In this document: in pieces, positions 20,486 through 31,867 of the stretch
How positions within the stretch are numbered: the stretch's first letter is position 1
Layout of the letters: every line of letters starts with the position of its first letter
Origin: Pisolithus tinctorius
Taxonomy: Eukaryota > Basidiomycota > Agaricomycetes > Boletales > Pisolithaceae
Reading direction: 5' to 3'
Length of the DNA: 64,000 nucleotides
Assembly (NCBI GenBank): GCA_024663395.1
Contig: JANFAH010000088.1
Coordinates: 62,001-126,000 of the forward strand
Translations under genes and position numbers: made by a program
The notes under the pieces: model-generated
The model's input: the letters and a program-made list of their open reading frames with translations, nothing else
Database searches by the model: none
Told to the model about the DNA's origin: nothing

Positions 20486-23400
20486 AGTGTTGATCCCATC
20501 CATGCAGAAGTCCACCTCAACACATCCGCTCTTTCTGACCCTAATTCTCTTCTTCCAGTTATTTCTCTTCCTGATTTCTCCATAGATACTTTCCCCGCTC
20601 TGGTCGACTCAGGCTCTTCGCACTGTTTCATCGACCCCTCTTTAGTTAAAAAGTATAAAATCCCAACAAAAAATGTCTCTCCGCCTATTCCTCTCCAACT
20701 GTTTGATGGTACTAGTAATACCACCATTTCCCAAGTAGTAGATTTCTCCGTCCGCTTTGCCTCTGGTGATGTCACATCTGTTTCCTGTTATGTAACTCTG
20801 TTGGATTCTGCCTGTTCATTGGTCTTGGGACACAACTGGCTCACCCACTACAATCCATCGATTGACTGGGTATTGAGCAGTATCTCATTCCGACCATTGA
20901 TACAAAGAATGCCGACGCCCTTGGCGCCTCCGTCACCTTCTGTTGCGACTTCTGCTTCAGTACCGACACCCTCCGCTCCGTCCGCTCCTCCGACATCAGC
21001 TCCGCTGCCTACTCCGACAGCTGGCTTGCCATGCACTGCTCCGCATATCTCTCTCATCGGAGCTGCAGCCTTTGTCTGTGCATGTGCCCTTCCTGGCTCC
21101 GCACAGTTCCGCTTGCACCTCCGCCCCGAAGATATGAAACTCCGAGCCTCTTCAATGCCCTCCACACCTCCTGACCTCTCTGTGGTGCCCTCCGACTACC
21201 ATGAGTTCGCTGATGTCTTTAGTAAAGCAAAGGCTACTGAACTCCCTCTGCACCACAGCTTCGATTTAAATATAGATCTCGAAGAAGGGGCTTCTCCACC
21301 TCTAGGCACTGTCTACTCCCTCTCTCCGCCCGAGCTTGAGGTGCTCCGCACCTTCATAGATGAGCACCTCAGCTATGGTTTCATTAAACAGTCAACCTCC
21401 ACCCATGGTGCTCCTGTCCTCTTTGTTAAGAAGAAGGACGGCTCACTCCGCCTCTGTGTGGATTACCGAGGACTCAATAAAATCACCAAGAAAGACCGCT
21501 ACCTGCTCCCTCTCATCTCCAACTTGCTCGATTCTCCAAGCCATGCTAAAATCTATAGTAAAATTGACCTCCGCCATGCCTACCACTTAGTCCGAATTGG
21601 TGCTGGTGACGAATGGAAAACTGCCTTTCGCACTCACTATGGTTCCTATGAATGGTTGGTTATGCCCTTTGGTCTTACTAATGCACCAGCGGCTTTCCAG
21701 CGGTTTGTTAACAGCATCTTTGCCAACATGCTCGATGTCTGCATTGTTGTTTACCTTGATGACATCCTCATCTACTCCCACAATGAGGAGTTGCACCGCC
21801 AACATGTAAAAGAGGTCCTCCGCTGCCTCTGCCAGCATAGCCTCTTTGCTAAGCCAGAAAAGTGCGAGTTCCACAAAGACTCTGTCGAGTACCTCAGCTA
21901 TGTCCTCTCCCCGTCCGGTCTGACCATGTCCGCTGATAAGGTCCAGTCCATTTGTGATTGGCCTGAACCACACAAGGTTAAAGACATCCAGTCCTTTCTT
22001 GGGTTTGTGAACTTCTATCATTGGTTCATCAGTAACTACTCCGACATAGTTGTTCCGCTCACCCGCCTCACTCAGAAGGGCGCTCCTTGGAGCTTCTCCG
22101 AAGAGTGCCGCTCTGCTTTCCTCCGCCTTAAGACCACTTTCACCTCCGCTCCAATCCTTACTCATTGGGTGCCTGATGCCCCAGTCACAGTTGAGACCGA
22201 CGCATCAGACTATGCCATTTCAGGTATCCTCTTGATTACCTGCTCCGATGGTGAACTCCGCCTGGTTGCCTTTTACTCCCGCACACTCACTGCTCCAGAG
22301 CTCAACTATGACACTCATGATAAGGAGCTGTTGGCGATTTTTGAGGCCTTCTGCCACTGGCAACATTACTTGGAAGGCTCTGCCACCCCTGCTGATGTGG
22401 TGACTGACCATAAAAACTTGGAGTATTTCTCCACCTCTAAGGTCCTAACCCACCGTCAGGCTCGTTGGTCGGAGTACCTCTCCCAGTTCAACCTAGCCAT
22501 CCGTTTCTGCCCTGGCCACCTTGGAGCCAAGCCCGACGCACTTACCCGCCGCTGGGATGTTTACCCAAAAGAGGGGGATAAGGACTACACGCAGGTAAAC
22601 CCTCATAACCTCCGCCCTGTGTTTACCCAGGAACAGTTCACTTCGTCCCTCCGTACTACCCACCTCTTGGCCCCTGTACTCCGAGCCACTGTAGGATAAG
22701 TCCAAGTAGCTGTATAATACGAGCTAGATGGCTCAGATAACAACAATAATAAATGAAGGGAATGAATTGCTTGTCCCAAGGGATTCTGGACTGTCGAGAC
22801 TAGAAGGTGGGACCCAGCACTTTGTAGTGGTAGTGGTTCGTGACGTGCACAGCGTGGTCCACGGGATAGTACTGGCGATGCGAGCGGTGCGAGTGGTATA
22901 TGTAGTTCGTGCGCCGTGGAATGCGAGACGTGCAGTGAAGACAAAGTGTAAAGGAAACTCGTGGTGACCTTCCGAGTGCCAAAAGGTATCATTCTGTACC
23001 TAAGTACAGGGTTTTATAGTCCGGGCAAACCCAGAACCTAAGTAAGACAGGCTACAGTAAAGGAAAGCTGCACAACAGCGCGTACACAGAAGACAGGCCA
23101 AACAGAGGCCGAGGGTACACTACAAGCACTAAAGGAACAGAGACCATGATAAGAGAAAGAGTCCGAGGAAAAACAACAACCGGAGCACAGCGGCCGCAGG
23201 TATAGCACTGTGCGAGAGGGAGCGAGGGCGTGGGAAGGTAGCACGTGAACAATGGTGAATGCGAGAGGGGAGTGGACATAACAGTAGTCACGGAACGGTT
23301 AATGATAGGGGCTTACATGTCCAGGGAATACGGATTCCTCACACCGCCATGATCTTCGATGTTGAGCAGCTCCATGCCGACATCATCTCCGCACTACCCT

Positions 23401-24833
23401 CCGACCCCATCTCCGCTTCCCATCTCCCAACTCTGACAGACCTCCACTGGTCATTAGACCATGAGGGTCTCCTCTGCCTCGATGGCTGCATCTTTGTCCC
23501 CGACATTGATGGTCTCCGCCTCCGAGTGCTTCGGTTTAAACATGACCATCCACTTGCGGGTCACTTTGGGCAGAGTCACACTGTAGAGCTTGTTCGCCGC
23601 GAGTACATATGGCCTAACCTCCGCACTGATGTAAAGAACTATGTCAGGTCCTGCACCACTTGTGGTCACAGCAAGGTCCCTCGTCACCACCCCTTCGGCC
23701 TACTGAAGCAGCTTCCTGTCCCTGAGAAGCCATGGAACTCCATCTTGATGGATTTCATCGAGCATCTCCCCAACTCCACAGGCTACTCTGCCATCTTGGT
23801 TGTTGTAGACTGCCTTTCTAAACAGACCATGTTCGTTCCGACCCATGACTCCATCACCTCCACTGACCTAGCAAAACTCTTCCTTACCCACGTCTTTTCC
23901 AAGCATGGAGTACCCGCTCATGTCACCTCCGACAGGGGTCCAGAGTTTGTGTCGCACTTCTTCTGCTCCCTTGGAAAGGCCTTAGATATGCGCCTTCATT
24001 TTACATCAGGCTACCACCCAGAAGGTGATGGCCAAACAGAGCGCATGAATCAGACCCTCGAGCAGTATCTCCACACCTACTGTAACTATCAGCAAGACGA
24101 TTGGTCGGAGTTACTCCCACTAGCGGAGTTTGCTTGTAATAATGCGCCGAGTGCTACTACTGGAGTCTCTCCCTTTTTCACTAATAAGGGGTACCACCCA
24201 AACTTGTCAGTTTACTCTGACCACGATCTCACCTCTCCAAAGGCCCATAACTATGTTGTGGAGCTTTCTGCCCTGCACGACTTCCTCCACACTGAGATGG
24301 CTGCTGCTCAACTCCACTATCAAGGCCCGGCTGATGCTAGACACATTCCGCCACCAGAATTCAAAGTCGGTGACCAGGCTTATGTCAAGGCCAAGTACTT
24401 CTGCTCCACCCGCCCTTCAGCTAAACTTGCGGAGAAGAACTTGGGCCCCTATGCTATCATAGCTAGGCCTGGTACACACTCTGTCACCCTCCGCTTACCT
24501 GATGCGATGTGGGCCATCCACCCTGTCCTTCACGTGTCGCAGTTAGAGCCTGCTACTCTGAACCCCTTCCCTGATCGGCACCAACCTCCGCCTCTGCCTA
24601 TTGAGGTGGATGGTGACCTTGAGTATGAGATTTCAGAGATCCTTGACTCAAAGGTGGATCGCCGCCACCATCATTGTCAGTTGTTGTATCTAGTCCGCTG
24701 GGCAGGCTATGAGAATACTGAAGACGAGACCTCTTGGGTGTTGGCAACGGAGTTAGAACATGCCTCCGAGTTGTTGGCTGCTTATCATGCTCGCTATCCT
24801 CATAAACCTGGACCTTACTCACCTCCATCGTAG
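20451..24833 (+). CDS. Element B pol: protease, RT, RNase H, integrase, chromodomain (split by an insertion)
   Basis: The pol frame is open from the frameshift site. Protease: LVDSGSSHCFID near 20600. RT: VVYLDDILIYSHNEELHRQ near 21750, after [13 protein letters not shown]. RNase H: VTVETDASDYAISGILL and DHKNLEYFSTSKVL. The frame stops at 22699 because a 654-bp LTR-like sequence (22690-23343) intervenes. It resumes as AMIFDVEQLHADIISAL, with the integrase zinc finger (HPLAGHFGQSHTVEL and CTTCGHSK), catalytic core (MDFIEHLPNSTGYS, TSDRGPEFVSHFF, DGQTERMNQTLEQYL) and a chromodomain (YEISEILDSKVDRRH, YLVRWAGYENTEDETSWV). Chromodomains guide integration to heterochromatin. The catalytic DDE residues are all visible. 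Confidence 0.92.
22690..23343 (-). mobile_element. LTR-like insertion in the pol of element B
   Basis: The 654-bp sequence begins TGTAGGATAAG and ends GATTCCTCACA, so its ends are TG/CA with short imperfect inverted repeats. On the minus strand there is a TATA-like CTATAAAACCC near 23018. A1 has no such sequence at the homologous place, where pol reads through. I cannot find a clean 5-bp target duplication (left GCCAC, right CCGCC). Its family is unknown. Confidence 0.65.
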
Positions 24834-24877
24834 CTTTGCTATGGCCTTCAGGGGTTCAGGCCCTAAGGGGGGGATAC

Positions 24878-25673
24878 TGTCATGACCATGACACCAGCGT
24901 AAGCCCCTAAAACCTACTCCGCCCTCTTCCGACATGTTCCCGCGCTTCTCCGCCCTCCTCCGACGTGTTCCCACGCTCCTCTGACCCTCCCGACACATCT
25001 CCACACCTCTCCGATGTCCCCCATCCATGTTCTGACCAACTCCGCTCAACTCCGCCCTAAGGTTGGTCATGTGGGCTGTCGGACTTGCGGCCCTGCATTC
25101 TAGATAGGGTTCTGCCCCTGTGTCAGTTTTCTCCATTCTTCTGCTCCTTTGGTATTTACCCTCTCTTCCTCATTGTAGTAGTTTCCTTGTCTCAGTTAAG
25201 GTCCCCGTCATCCCTACCCTCTATCCCTTGTGTCAGAAGGACTCTAACCCACTTTACACTTATTGGTTTACATTCCATACTGCACTGCCCTTGACCTACA
25301 TCGTATATAAGGCCACATAGTACTCCATTGTAATCAGTATGAATATCGAATAAAGTCCCCACCTTCGACTCCCTCTCAGTCCCCTCTGGAGTTTTGTCTC
25401 CACTTCCTCTGAGTCCGCTCCACCTCTGAAATACGAGGGCTGAGCTCACGCAAGGGGGCAGCGCACTAGCTGAACCCAATGCCCTCTCATCCGACCTCTG
25501 ACCTCTGACCTCCAGCTCCAAAACTTCCCTTCATACCCCTCTGCTCACTGTTCGTCAAATATCTCGCCACCCAGTGGTCGGATTCGCTTCGGACTTTGAC
25601 CGCTGTACTCCGCAGCCCAACCCGCTCCAACTCCGCCCTAAGAAGGAGCCAGGGGTGTTGTCCGACTTTGACA
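24878..25673 (+). repeat. 3' LTR of element B
   Basis: It is 796 bp, from TGTCATGACC to CTTTGACA, nearly identical to the 5' LTR apart from the 19-bp block and scattered, mostly CpG-type, changes. Confidence 0.93.
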
Positions 25674-25678
25674 GGTAG

Positions 25679-27044
25679 AACCCAAGCCTGAGGCTGGTAC
25701 AGCCTCAGTGGTAGCCGCAGCATGAGCCTTGGCCTTTCCAGCTTTCTTGGGGCACTTGTCAGCGAAGTGGCCAGGACCTCCACAGAACATGCAGAGATTG
25801 CCCTTGATGTGATGCTTGCACTCCTCTGGGGTGAGCTTCCCATCCTTCCTGAGTTTGCTAGGCTTGGGCTTGGAAGAGTTGCTGTTATTATTGTTGCCCA
25901 GCTTTGATGAAGCCAGCTTGGGGGAAGAACTGGAGTTGTTATTGTTGCCAGTCTTGGCTTTCTCTTGACCAGTCTTGGGCTGACTGTTGTTGCCAGAGCC
26001 TCTGGACTTATTATTGTTGGAGTTGGATGAGCCTTGGTGCTTGCTTGCCCTTTGGACTTCTTCCTTGTGCTCCCAATAGCATGCATCTATCTCCTGGGTG
26101 AGGTGGTGGAGCTCATGTAGTGTCTGGGGTTTTCCAACTTGACAGACTTCATCTTTAATTCAGCCTGGGACACCAGAATAGAAATGATGGCACAGTGCAC
26201 TGTCTCCATAGCCTCAGACTTGTGAAGCAAGCTGATTAAAGTCAACTATGTATTTGTTGATGTGCTGGTTGTCTTTCATGTGTAAGTGGTTGAGCTGACT
26301 CTCAGCATCAGTGACTGGATTGTGAGGGCCGAAGGTGGTTTGTAACTCTAGGATGAACTCCCTCCAGGAGTCCATCCAGAGAGGCTGGTCATTGGGGTTG
26401 TTGAGTCTGAGCAAGTCTGGCTCAAACCATTCTAAGGCCATGCCTTTGAGGTAGGACTGGGCAGAGATGACTTTGGCACGGTCAGTCCTAAAAGCCTGGG
26501 GATGGTCTTGGAAATTGAGCTTGCACTGGATAAAGAAAGCATGAAGCTTCTTGGGGTTGGTACCATCAAAAGTGTTGGGCTTGTGCAACTTGGTCCTGCT
26601 TGAGGATTCAGGACTAGTGCAGGCATTGTGAGCCAACAGTTTGATGGCTCCTGTGAGGTTGTCTAAGACTGTAATGGTGGGCTCAGTGTCTGGATCTGGG
26701 AAGTCCAGTTCATCCTCTGGATCATCATCATCCAGATTATCATCACCAGGACCATTATCATTGGGGTCATTGCTGGGGTCATCATCTGGGTTATTATCAT
26801 CATTGTTGCCTGGCCCTTCATCCCCAGGATCACCACTGGGGATGGGAGCAATGGGGCAATGTGGGGTAGGGGTATTGGATGTGCAGGCTGGAAAGCCCCT
26901 GAAAGGACTGATGGGACCTGGAGAGCACCTAGTGGTGCCCCAAGCAGCTAGTGCTGTTTCGCAGCGAGTCCCACTGGCTGAAGTGGAGTTGGGATTGGTG
27001 GCAGAGTGGCCATGGGGAGGTTGGAAATGAGTTTTGGTTGCCAT
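25679..27044 (-). pseudogene. Element A1 gag, degenerate
   Basis: The frame starts MATKTHFQPPHGHSATN. An Asp/Asn/Pro-rich acidic stretch (GDPGDEGPGNNDDNNPDDD) precedes the capsid-like core (NTFDGTNPKKLHAFF, YLKGMALEWFEPDLL) and a zinc knuckle CMFCGGPGHFADKC near 25790. TGA codons interrupt it after LASQV (26214) and again near 26165 (PG, stop, IKDEVCQ). The last few codons and the stop lie at 18271-18290, on the other side of element B. Confidence 0.88.
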
Positions 27045-27082
27045 GATAAGTTAGACCCACACAAGTTGTGAGTCTGAAATAC

Positions 27083-27598
27083 TGTCAAGTTTGTGGATGT
27101 CTGGGTTGAGGCTGGACTGGAGACTGAAGTGGGCACAAGGCTGAGGGGTCAGGATCAGGAGGGAAGTCAAGGATACAGATGGTTGGACTGTTTGGACTTA
27201 GCAACTGAGGTTTCAGTGCTATTCCCTTGTGTAGGTCTCAGTCTGAGTCCAAGGCCAAGATGGGGTTAACAGGATAAACTTTGTTGATTTCAGACTGAGG
27301 AGTACAGGCCAAGTATGTACGAGTTTATATACCAGAAATAACTATAGTATGGAGACCAGTAATGCCAGTCTCGCAGAGATTGCTAAGACGATTGGTAAGA
27401 CAAGGATTAGTAACATATGACTAAGGTAATGGAGACTGGGACAGGGCGGACTGGGGACAGGATTCAACCAAAGTGACAGACACTGCAAAGCAGTGTTCAC
27501 TGTGCTAGGACATCTGGGGATAGAGGACAGGCAAGGCTGAGGCCAGACTGGATGAGTGTGAGGCTGAGTCTGGCTGGGGTCAAGGCACAGCTATGACA
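27083..27598 (-). repeat. 5' LTR of element A1
   Basis: It is 516 bp, the same ends and length as the copy at 12632-13147. A TATA-like GTATATAAAC lies on the minus strand near 27325. Confidence 0.93.
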
Positions 27599-28047
27599 GT
27601 GCTCAATCTCACCCTCATATACCCTGTCCCATATCACCTGCAGGATCATCATGAATTTCTTGGTGGGAATGGTCCAAGGATTGTCATATCCAGCAGTGAA
27701 GTGTGCAAGCGCAGAGATGAAGACTTGTCTCCATATGTTGTCAACTGTGGAGCCAAGGGGGAGGTCATCCTTGATGTACTTCCTGTTCACTCCACTGCCA
27801 GAGTGCTGAGATCCAGATGCACTGTGTTGTGATGGCTTGGGTCGTTTGGACAGTGGAGCACCTGATTTGGACTCCCCTGCATCTACCTACAGTGCATGTC
27901 AGTCAATAAAAATGTGTGGTGTGGGATACAAGCCTACCTGAATTTGCAGGGTTTGTTTTTTCTTTGAGTTCCCAACAGACTTGTCACTGGTGGCATGTGT
28001 GATATTTCATTTAAGAGTGCCTTTCTGGGCAGATGATTGGGTAGTGG

Positions 28048-29442
28048 TGTGGGACACAACTTCTGGGAAGTGTGCAACTAGAGGAAGGCTGAAGGGAGAA
28101 TTCCATAGGATTGTCCCAAGGGGTGCTGCATGGAAAGAGAAGTCAAGAATAAAACTAGAAGGGGGTGGGGAAATTTGAGCGAGAGCCACAAAATTTAATT
28201 CTGGACAGATGTGGATGCATGAGGAATGGCAAGATGGGTATATGAAATTCTGGGAGGCCGCTATGCATCAAGAAGAGTGAATTCAAAGCAGAAGGGACAC
28301 AGGATAAGGTGTGCAGGATGGGAGGACACAAGAGACATGAAGACCACTGGGAACACTGTAGACACTGTAGACTCTATGTATGCACTTAGACTCTGGGAAC
28401 TCTCAAACTTGCAGAACACACACAGATAGTGACTCCAAAAGTGGGTGGTATATTTCCAACATCATGGCAGAATTATATAGTACAAGGGAAGTAGGTATGA
28501 GTCAGAGTAAGGTGGGGCAGAAAAACTAAAAGTGTTATGATACGTACTCTTTTCTTTTCTTCCCTTTTCTTTTTGTCTTATCTAATCTTTTCATCTTATC
28601 TTATTTCTTGATCTCGGTCCAGGCTCTGGCCTAGGCCTCGCCTCACCTTTGCCGTGCTTTCTCCTTCTAGTATGTTCCACTCCACTATGGTGTCATCATG
28701 ACATCACTGTGATGTCATGGACCTTGTGTATGCCTCACCATTACCTCATGTACTATAGTATAAGTACTGTTGCTCAATCACCCAACTAGCTCTAAGCTAG
28801 TTCATTTGGGTCTTTGAGTCCTAAAGTTGCCTGCTTCTAAAGTCGTCTCCTCTTCCTTCTCTCAACTCTCTTCTGTTGGTTCTTGGTGCGAGCCTACAAC
28901 AAACCCTGTTGTTTAGGTCTCGTCACAAAAAGACCAGAAAATAAAGGAAAGGATGTCAGATGTCAGTGAATTACAGATGCACGTGAAATAGTCCAGTGGG
29001 TAGTAGACAAGAGTAAGAATGGGACAATGGTAAGGGGTACCTTCCAACAGAATGAGGGTATGCATACAAGTGGGAGGTGGAGCTGAGCAGCACAGGAGGG
29101 CAGAGCATAGCATACTGGCATGAAGTCCAGCTTGTGGAATTTAGGGTGACAGGGGAAACCAGAGTTTTTAGAGGCAAGTGGCACAGATGACTGGTGAGGG
29201 GGCTGAGTGGTGGCACAGCTACTGAATTCTGCATGACTCTGCATGAATGCAGAATTTCTGGATCAGCATTTTGATGACTGAGTGACATGCTGAAGGTTGG
29301 TAGAAACTCTGAAGGTGACAAGGGTTGGGAGGAAACATGAGGACATGAGTGGGAAAAATTCTGAAATGGGATTGTCATAGAGGCCTGTGGAATTTAGTGA
29401 CAGATTCCTGTTCCAGCCTCAGGGAGTATACAGCTCCCTACA
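28048..29442 (-). repeat. LTR of family C, copy 1, split by a solo LTR
   Basis: Ends are TGTGGGAC and CTCCCTACA in the plus view. Without the internal insertion (28533-28927) it is about 1.0 kb and aligns with copy 2 at 35419-36427. A TATA-like CTATATAA is on the minus strand near 28477. No target duplication was found (AGTGG, CCTCC). Confidence 0.75.
28533..28927 (+). mobile_element. Solo LTR, TSD AAAAG
   Basis: The 395-bp sequence begins TGTTATGATACG and ends CTCGTCACA, with AAAAG at 28528-28532 and 28928-28932. A TATA-like TATAGTATAAG lies near 28755. Comparison with family C copy 2 shows the same site without it. Confidence 0.9.
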
Positions 29443-31867
29443 CCTCCCAGGGACTTTGAATGCTGACCATCCTCAGTCAGACCAAACCAAGACATGACAG
29501 AGATGAGTGCAGAATATTGGCAGGCATTAAATAACAATGATGGCACATGGTCAGAATTCTGCCTCATGCAGAGGGAAATTCCACATTGTATGAGATGGCC
29601 CTGTGGAATTTAAACATGCTCAGAAGGTGTCTCACCACTCATCAAACTTCCACTCCCCAGCTACACCTGCATCCACTACCCAAGCCCATACCCAACCATT
29701 GCCATGCAAGCCTACTTGATCCATGATGTGTAACTGGTTTGCAGCATGAGGGACCAGGCCATCACCTCACTGTCAGCAGCATTAAGGCATGTTAGGGTGC
29801 TAATCAACACAGTGCCATGGCCCAAAGAGAGCTTAGAGGCAATATACAAGTGGGTGGAGGACTGGGACCAGACTTGGGTGAGTGTGCTAGAGACCTGTGC
29901 AATGCAACATGCTGACCAATGCCCAGGCTGGGATCTACTTGTGGTGGAAGTACATCGATGAGAACAAGATCTCCATCTTGAAGGTGCACAACACCAACCT
30001 ATGCAACATGACCAAAGAATCTGTGGTATGGCAGAATGAGGTGATCCCAGTGGCAATAGCAATAGCAGATCTCCAGCAGCCAGAAGGGCAGCATAGATTC
30101 AACATCGATGACCTTTTTGAGGACTACCAGGAGTGGTGTCACACACCAAAGGTGTTGTGGACATGGTTACAGCTGACTCTGCCTAACTCATTGACGAGTT
30201 GCACACAATGCCCATGCATGTAGATGAAGATTAAAGGCCTCATGCATAGAAAGACTGCTGGACGTTAACAGTCATCCTTCACACAAGAACAAGTCATCAG
30301 TGCTAAAGAGAAAAGAGGAAGTGAGTTAAGCATGCATTAAAAGTTTTTAGCACCCATGTACAGCATTCCAGTTTTCATCATATCTCCACCATTTCCAAAG
30401 ATATCGACTCCATTCTCACACTCACTTAAAGTGCTCAGCCATGCGATTCTGCCTTCCAAATTTGGAGAGGATCCTCACACCCTACACATTTCTACAGCAC
30501 TCCATCCATCAGATGCTCATTTTGCTAGGTCCATCAATCATGGCTGCCTCTTTGTTGATTGTCTTGCTTGTCTCATTTGCCAGAGGCAGTGGCTATGTAT
30601 ATCTGCCAGGCATTCCCACCAGCTTCTGTCCTGAAGCCCCCTGGTTCATCCTGTCATTGTCAGCCCCATCTTGTCCCATGCAGCTTGGTCAGCATGTTCT
30701 CCTTGTCAGTATGACTTCCAGAAGGACATTCTTTGGTCACCTCAGGTCTGTCACTTGGTTGGAAAGGTCTTATGTGGTTGTTTCAGTCTCCATGGTTGAT
30801 GAAGCATATGGATCATTCCTCCCTGCTCCCTGCACTGTCTTTATTCCAATCTCATCCATCATTCTTCCCACATTGCGACAGCTGCAGCATAGTCTACTGT
30901 TCTCCAGCCTCCCTGATTGCATTCATGATGAGTATGAATGCATCTTGCCTTCTTACTGCAAGATCCAGCAGAAGACATCCCCCCTTCTCCTTCTCCTCCA
31001 TCAGAGCCCCATTCATGAAGCTTTTGTTAACTTTGCTGAGAGGATGAAAGGGTGGGAGACATGATCACTTATGCTCCCATTGCCCCACAGACCCCCAATG
31101 CCCTAGCCCCCTTTGACACCTGACTCATGCCCTTCAATTCTGGAATTAATACTTCCCTATCTGGAAACACCATCCATCTGTCATGCCATCTTTGGATCTA
31201 GAGATGTCTCCACTGAGATCTGACTTGCATCACCACCCCCTAATGTGATATCAGTGTGCTTACTCAGTTTCTGACTCCATTTGACTCGTTCTGTGATGTT
31301 TTGACTGTCCTTGACTTGTTCATTGCCAATACTTACCAATCTCCTTTGCTTGCTTACTTTTCATTTCTTGCTTACTCATCATGATTACTCAGTCCTTGCT
31401 CATTACTTACTAAGTGTTTGTGCCTTGTTTGTCACAAGCTGTGCTCCCCCCACAGTATATAAACCCCCATGTACTTAGCTACACCCCAGTGAACCAGAAG
31501 CCATTCACTCAGCAGTCAGATCAGTGCATAACTTGTCATCAACAGTTGAGGCTCATTCAGAAGAGTCTATCTGTCTTTGTTCATATCATTGGTAGTTGAG
31601 GCTCCACAAAGGGGTCTATCTGCCTCCATCATTTATCTGAAGCTTTATCCCCATGCTTAGTCAGCAAGTTTGCTTAGTCATCCTTCCACTCCTGCATAAC
31701 TCATCATCGACTTGTGCCAGGAGCACCTGCCATTGAAATTTCCCCCACATTAGATTTTCTTCTGCACTCCAGGTTCCACAGAGGCAAACCACCACTCACA
31801 CATTATTTGTCTTTGGTGCTGGATTTGTTTGGTTTTCACCAGCTTTCCACACTTTGACTCACACCAG
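29443..31867. other. CpG-poor unresolved repeat region
   Basis: Apart from the gene fragment at 29746-30223, I see no coding sequence I would defend; the 207-codon plus frame at 30441-31064 has no recognisable domain. The right part (about 31100-31867) looks like an LTR, with a TATA-like AGTATATAAACC near 31457 and a T-rich end, but I cannot place its borders. At 31868 the sequence changes abruptly into the pol of element A2. Confidence 0.4.
29746..30223 (+). pseudogene. Fragment of an unrecognised protein gene
   Basis: Two overlapping frames look protein-like: one with RHVRVLINTVPWPKESLEAI and YKWVEDWDQTW (29746-29900), then one with YLWWKYIDENKISILKVHNT and HRFNIDDLFEDYQEW (29930-30160). 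A frame change or intron separates them. I do not recognise the family. It is CpG-poor and lies between mobile-element remains. Confidence 0.35.

Larger units (their letters stand above)
18291..25673 (+). mobile_element. Element B, young CpG-rich chromovirus nested in A1 (TSD GGTAG)
   Basis: LTRs at 18291-19105 and 24878-25673 flank gag and pol in the plus orientation. GGTAG lies at 18286-18290 and 25674-25678. The unoccupied site is visible in A2 near 33120 (CAGGGGTAGAACC). A polypurine tract (CCCTAAGGGGGGGATAC, 24861-24877) precedes the 3' LTR. The coding frames are open apart from one TGA in gag and a 654-bp insertion at the start of the integrase region. It is related to family A at the protein level but still has about ten times as many CpG in pol. 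Confidence 0.95.
12632..27598 (-). mobile_element. Element A1, degenerate chromovirus (Ty3/Gypsy), interrupted by element B
   Basis: Two 516-bp LTRs (12632-13147 and 27083-27598) flank gag and pol on the minus strand. GTGCT lies at both outer edges (12627-12631 and 27599-27603). Element B (18291-25673, TSD GGTAG) is inserted beside the gag stop. Without B the element is about 7.6 kb. A polypurine stretch (CCCTAAGAGGGGGATAC on the minus strand) abuts the 3' LTR. The LTR differences are almost all TG/CA alternatives at former CG sites. Gag and pol carry several TGA stops. An antisense gene lies between pol and 3' LTR. Confidence 0.93.
11234..28040 (-). pseudogene. DUF6532-like gene split by two LTR insertions
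   Basis: Exons on the minus strand, from N to C: a Lys/Ser-rich part near 27940-28020; an exon at about 27604-27890 (LSKRPKPSQHSASGSQHSG, VFISALAHFTAGYDNPWTIP, KKFMMILQVIWDRVYEG); then at 12340-12626 (LNNWHGRFTAAATAVITTFF), about 12170-12300 (FVLQTFAHHFNFIQGQ, CTALALACAV), about 11984-12110 (GNQYEFNDTVWG) and 11234-11399 (AAMRHYLGPIKGLSKENFAL to a stop). The series resembles basidiomycete DUF6532 proteins of unknown function. Element A1 (TSD GTGCT) and a solo LTR (TSD GCACC) interrupt it. Removing both restores the order, with NDTVWG joining AAMRHYLG. It is CpG-poor. Confidence 0.65.

Noticed and set aside
30441..31064. Plus-strand ORF of 207 codons with hydrophobic segments
   Set aside because: It has no family motif, lies in CpG-poor repeat sequence, and open frames are long there because of base composition.
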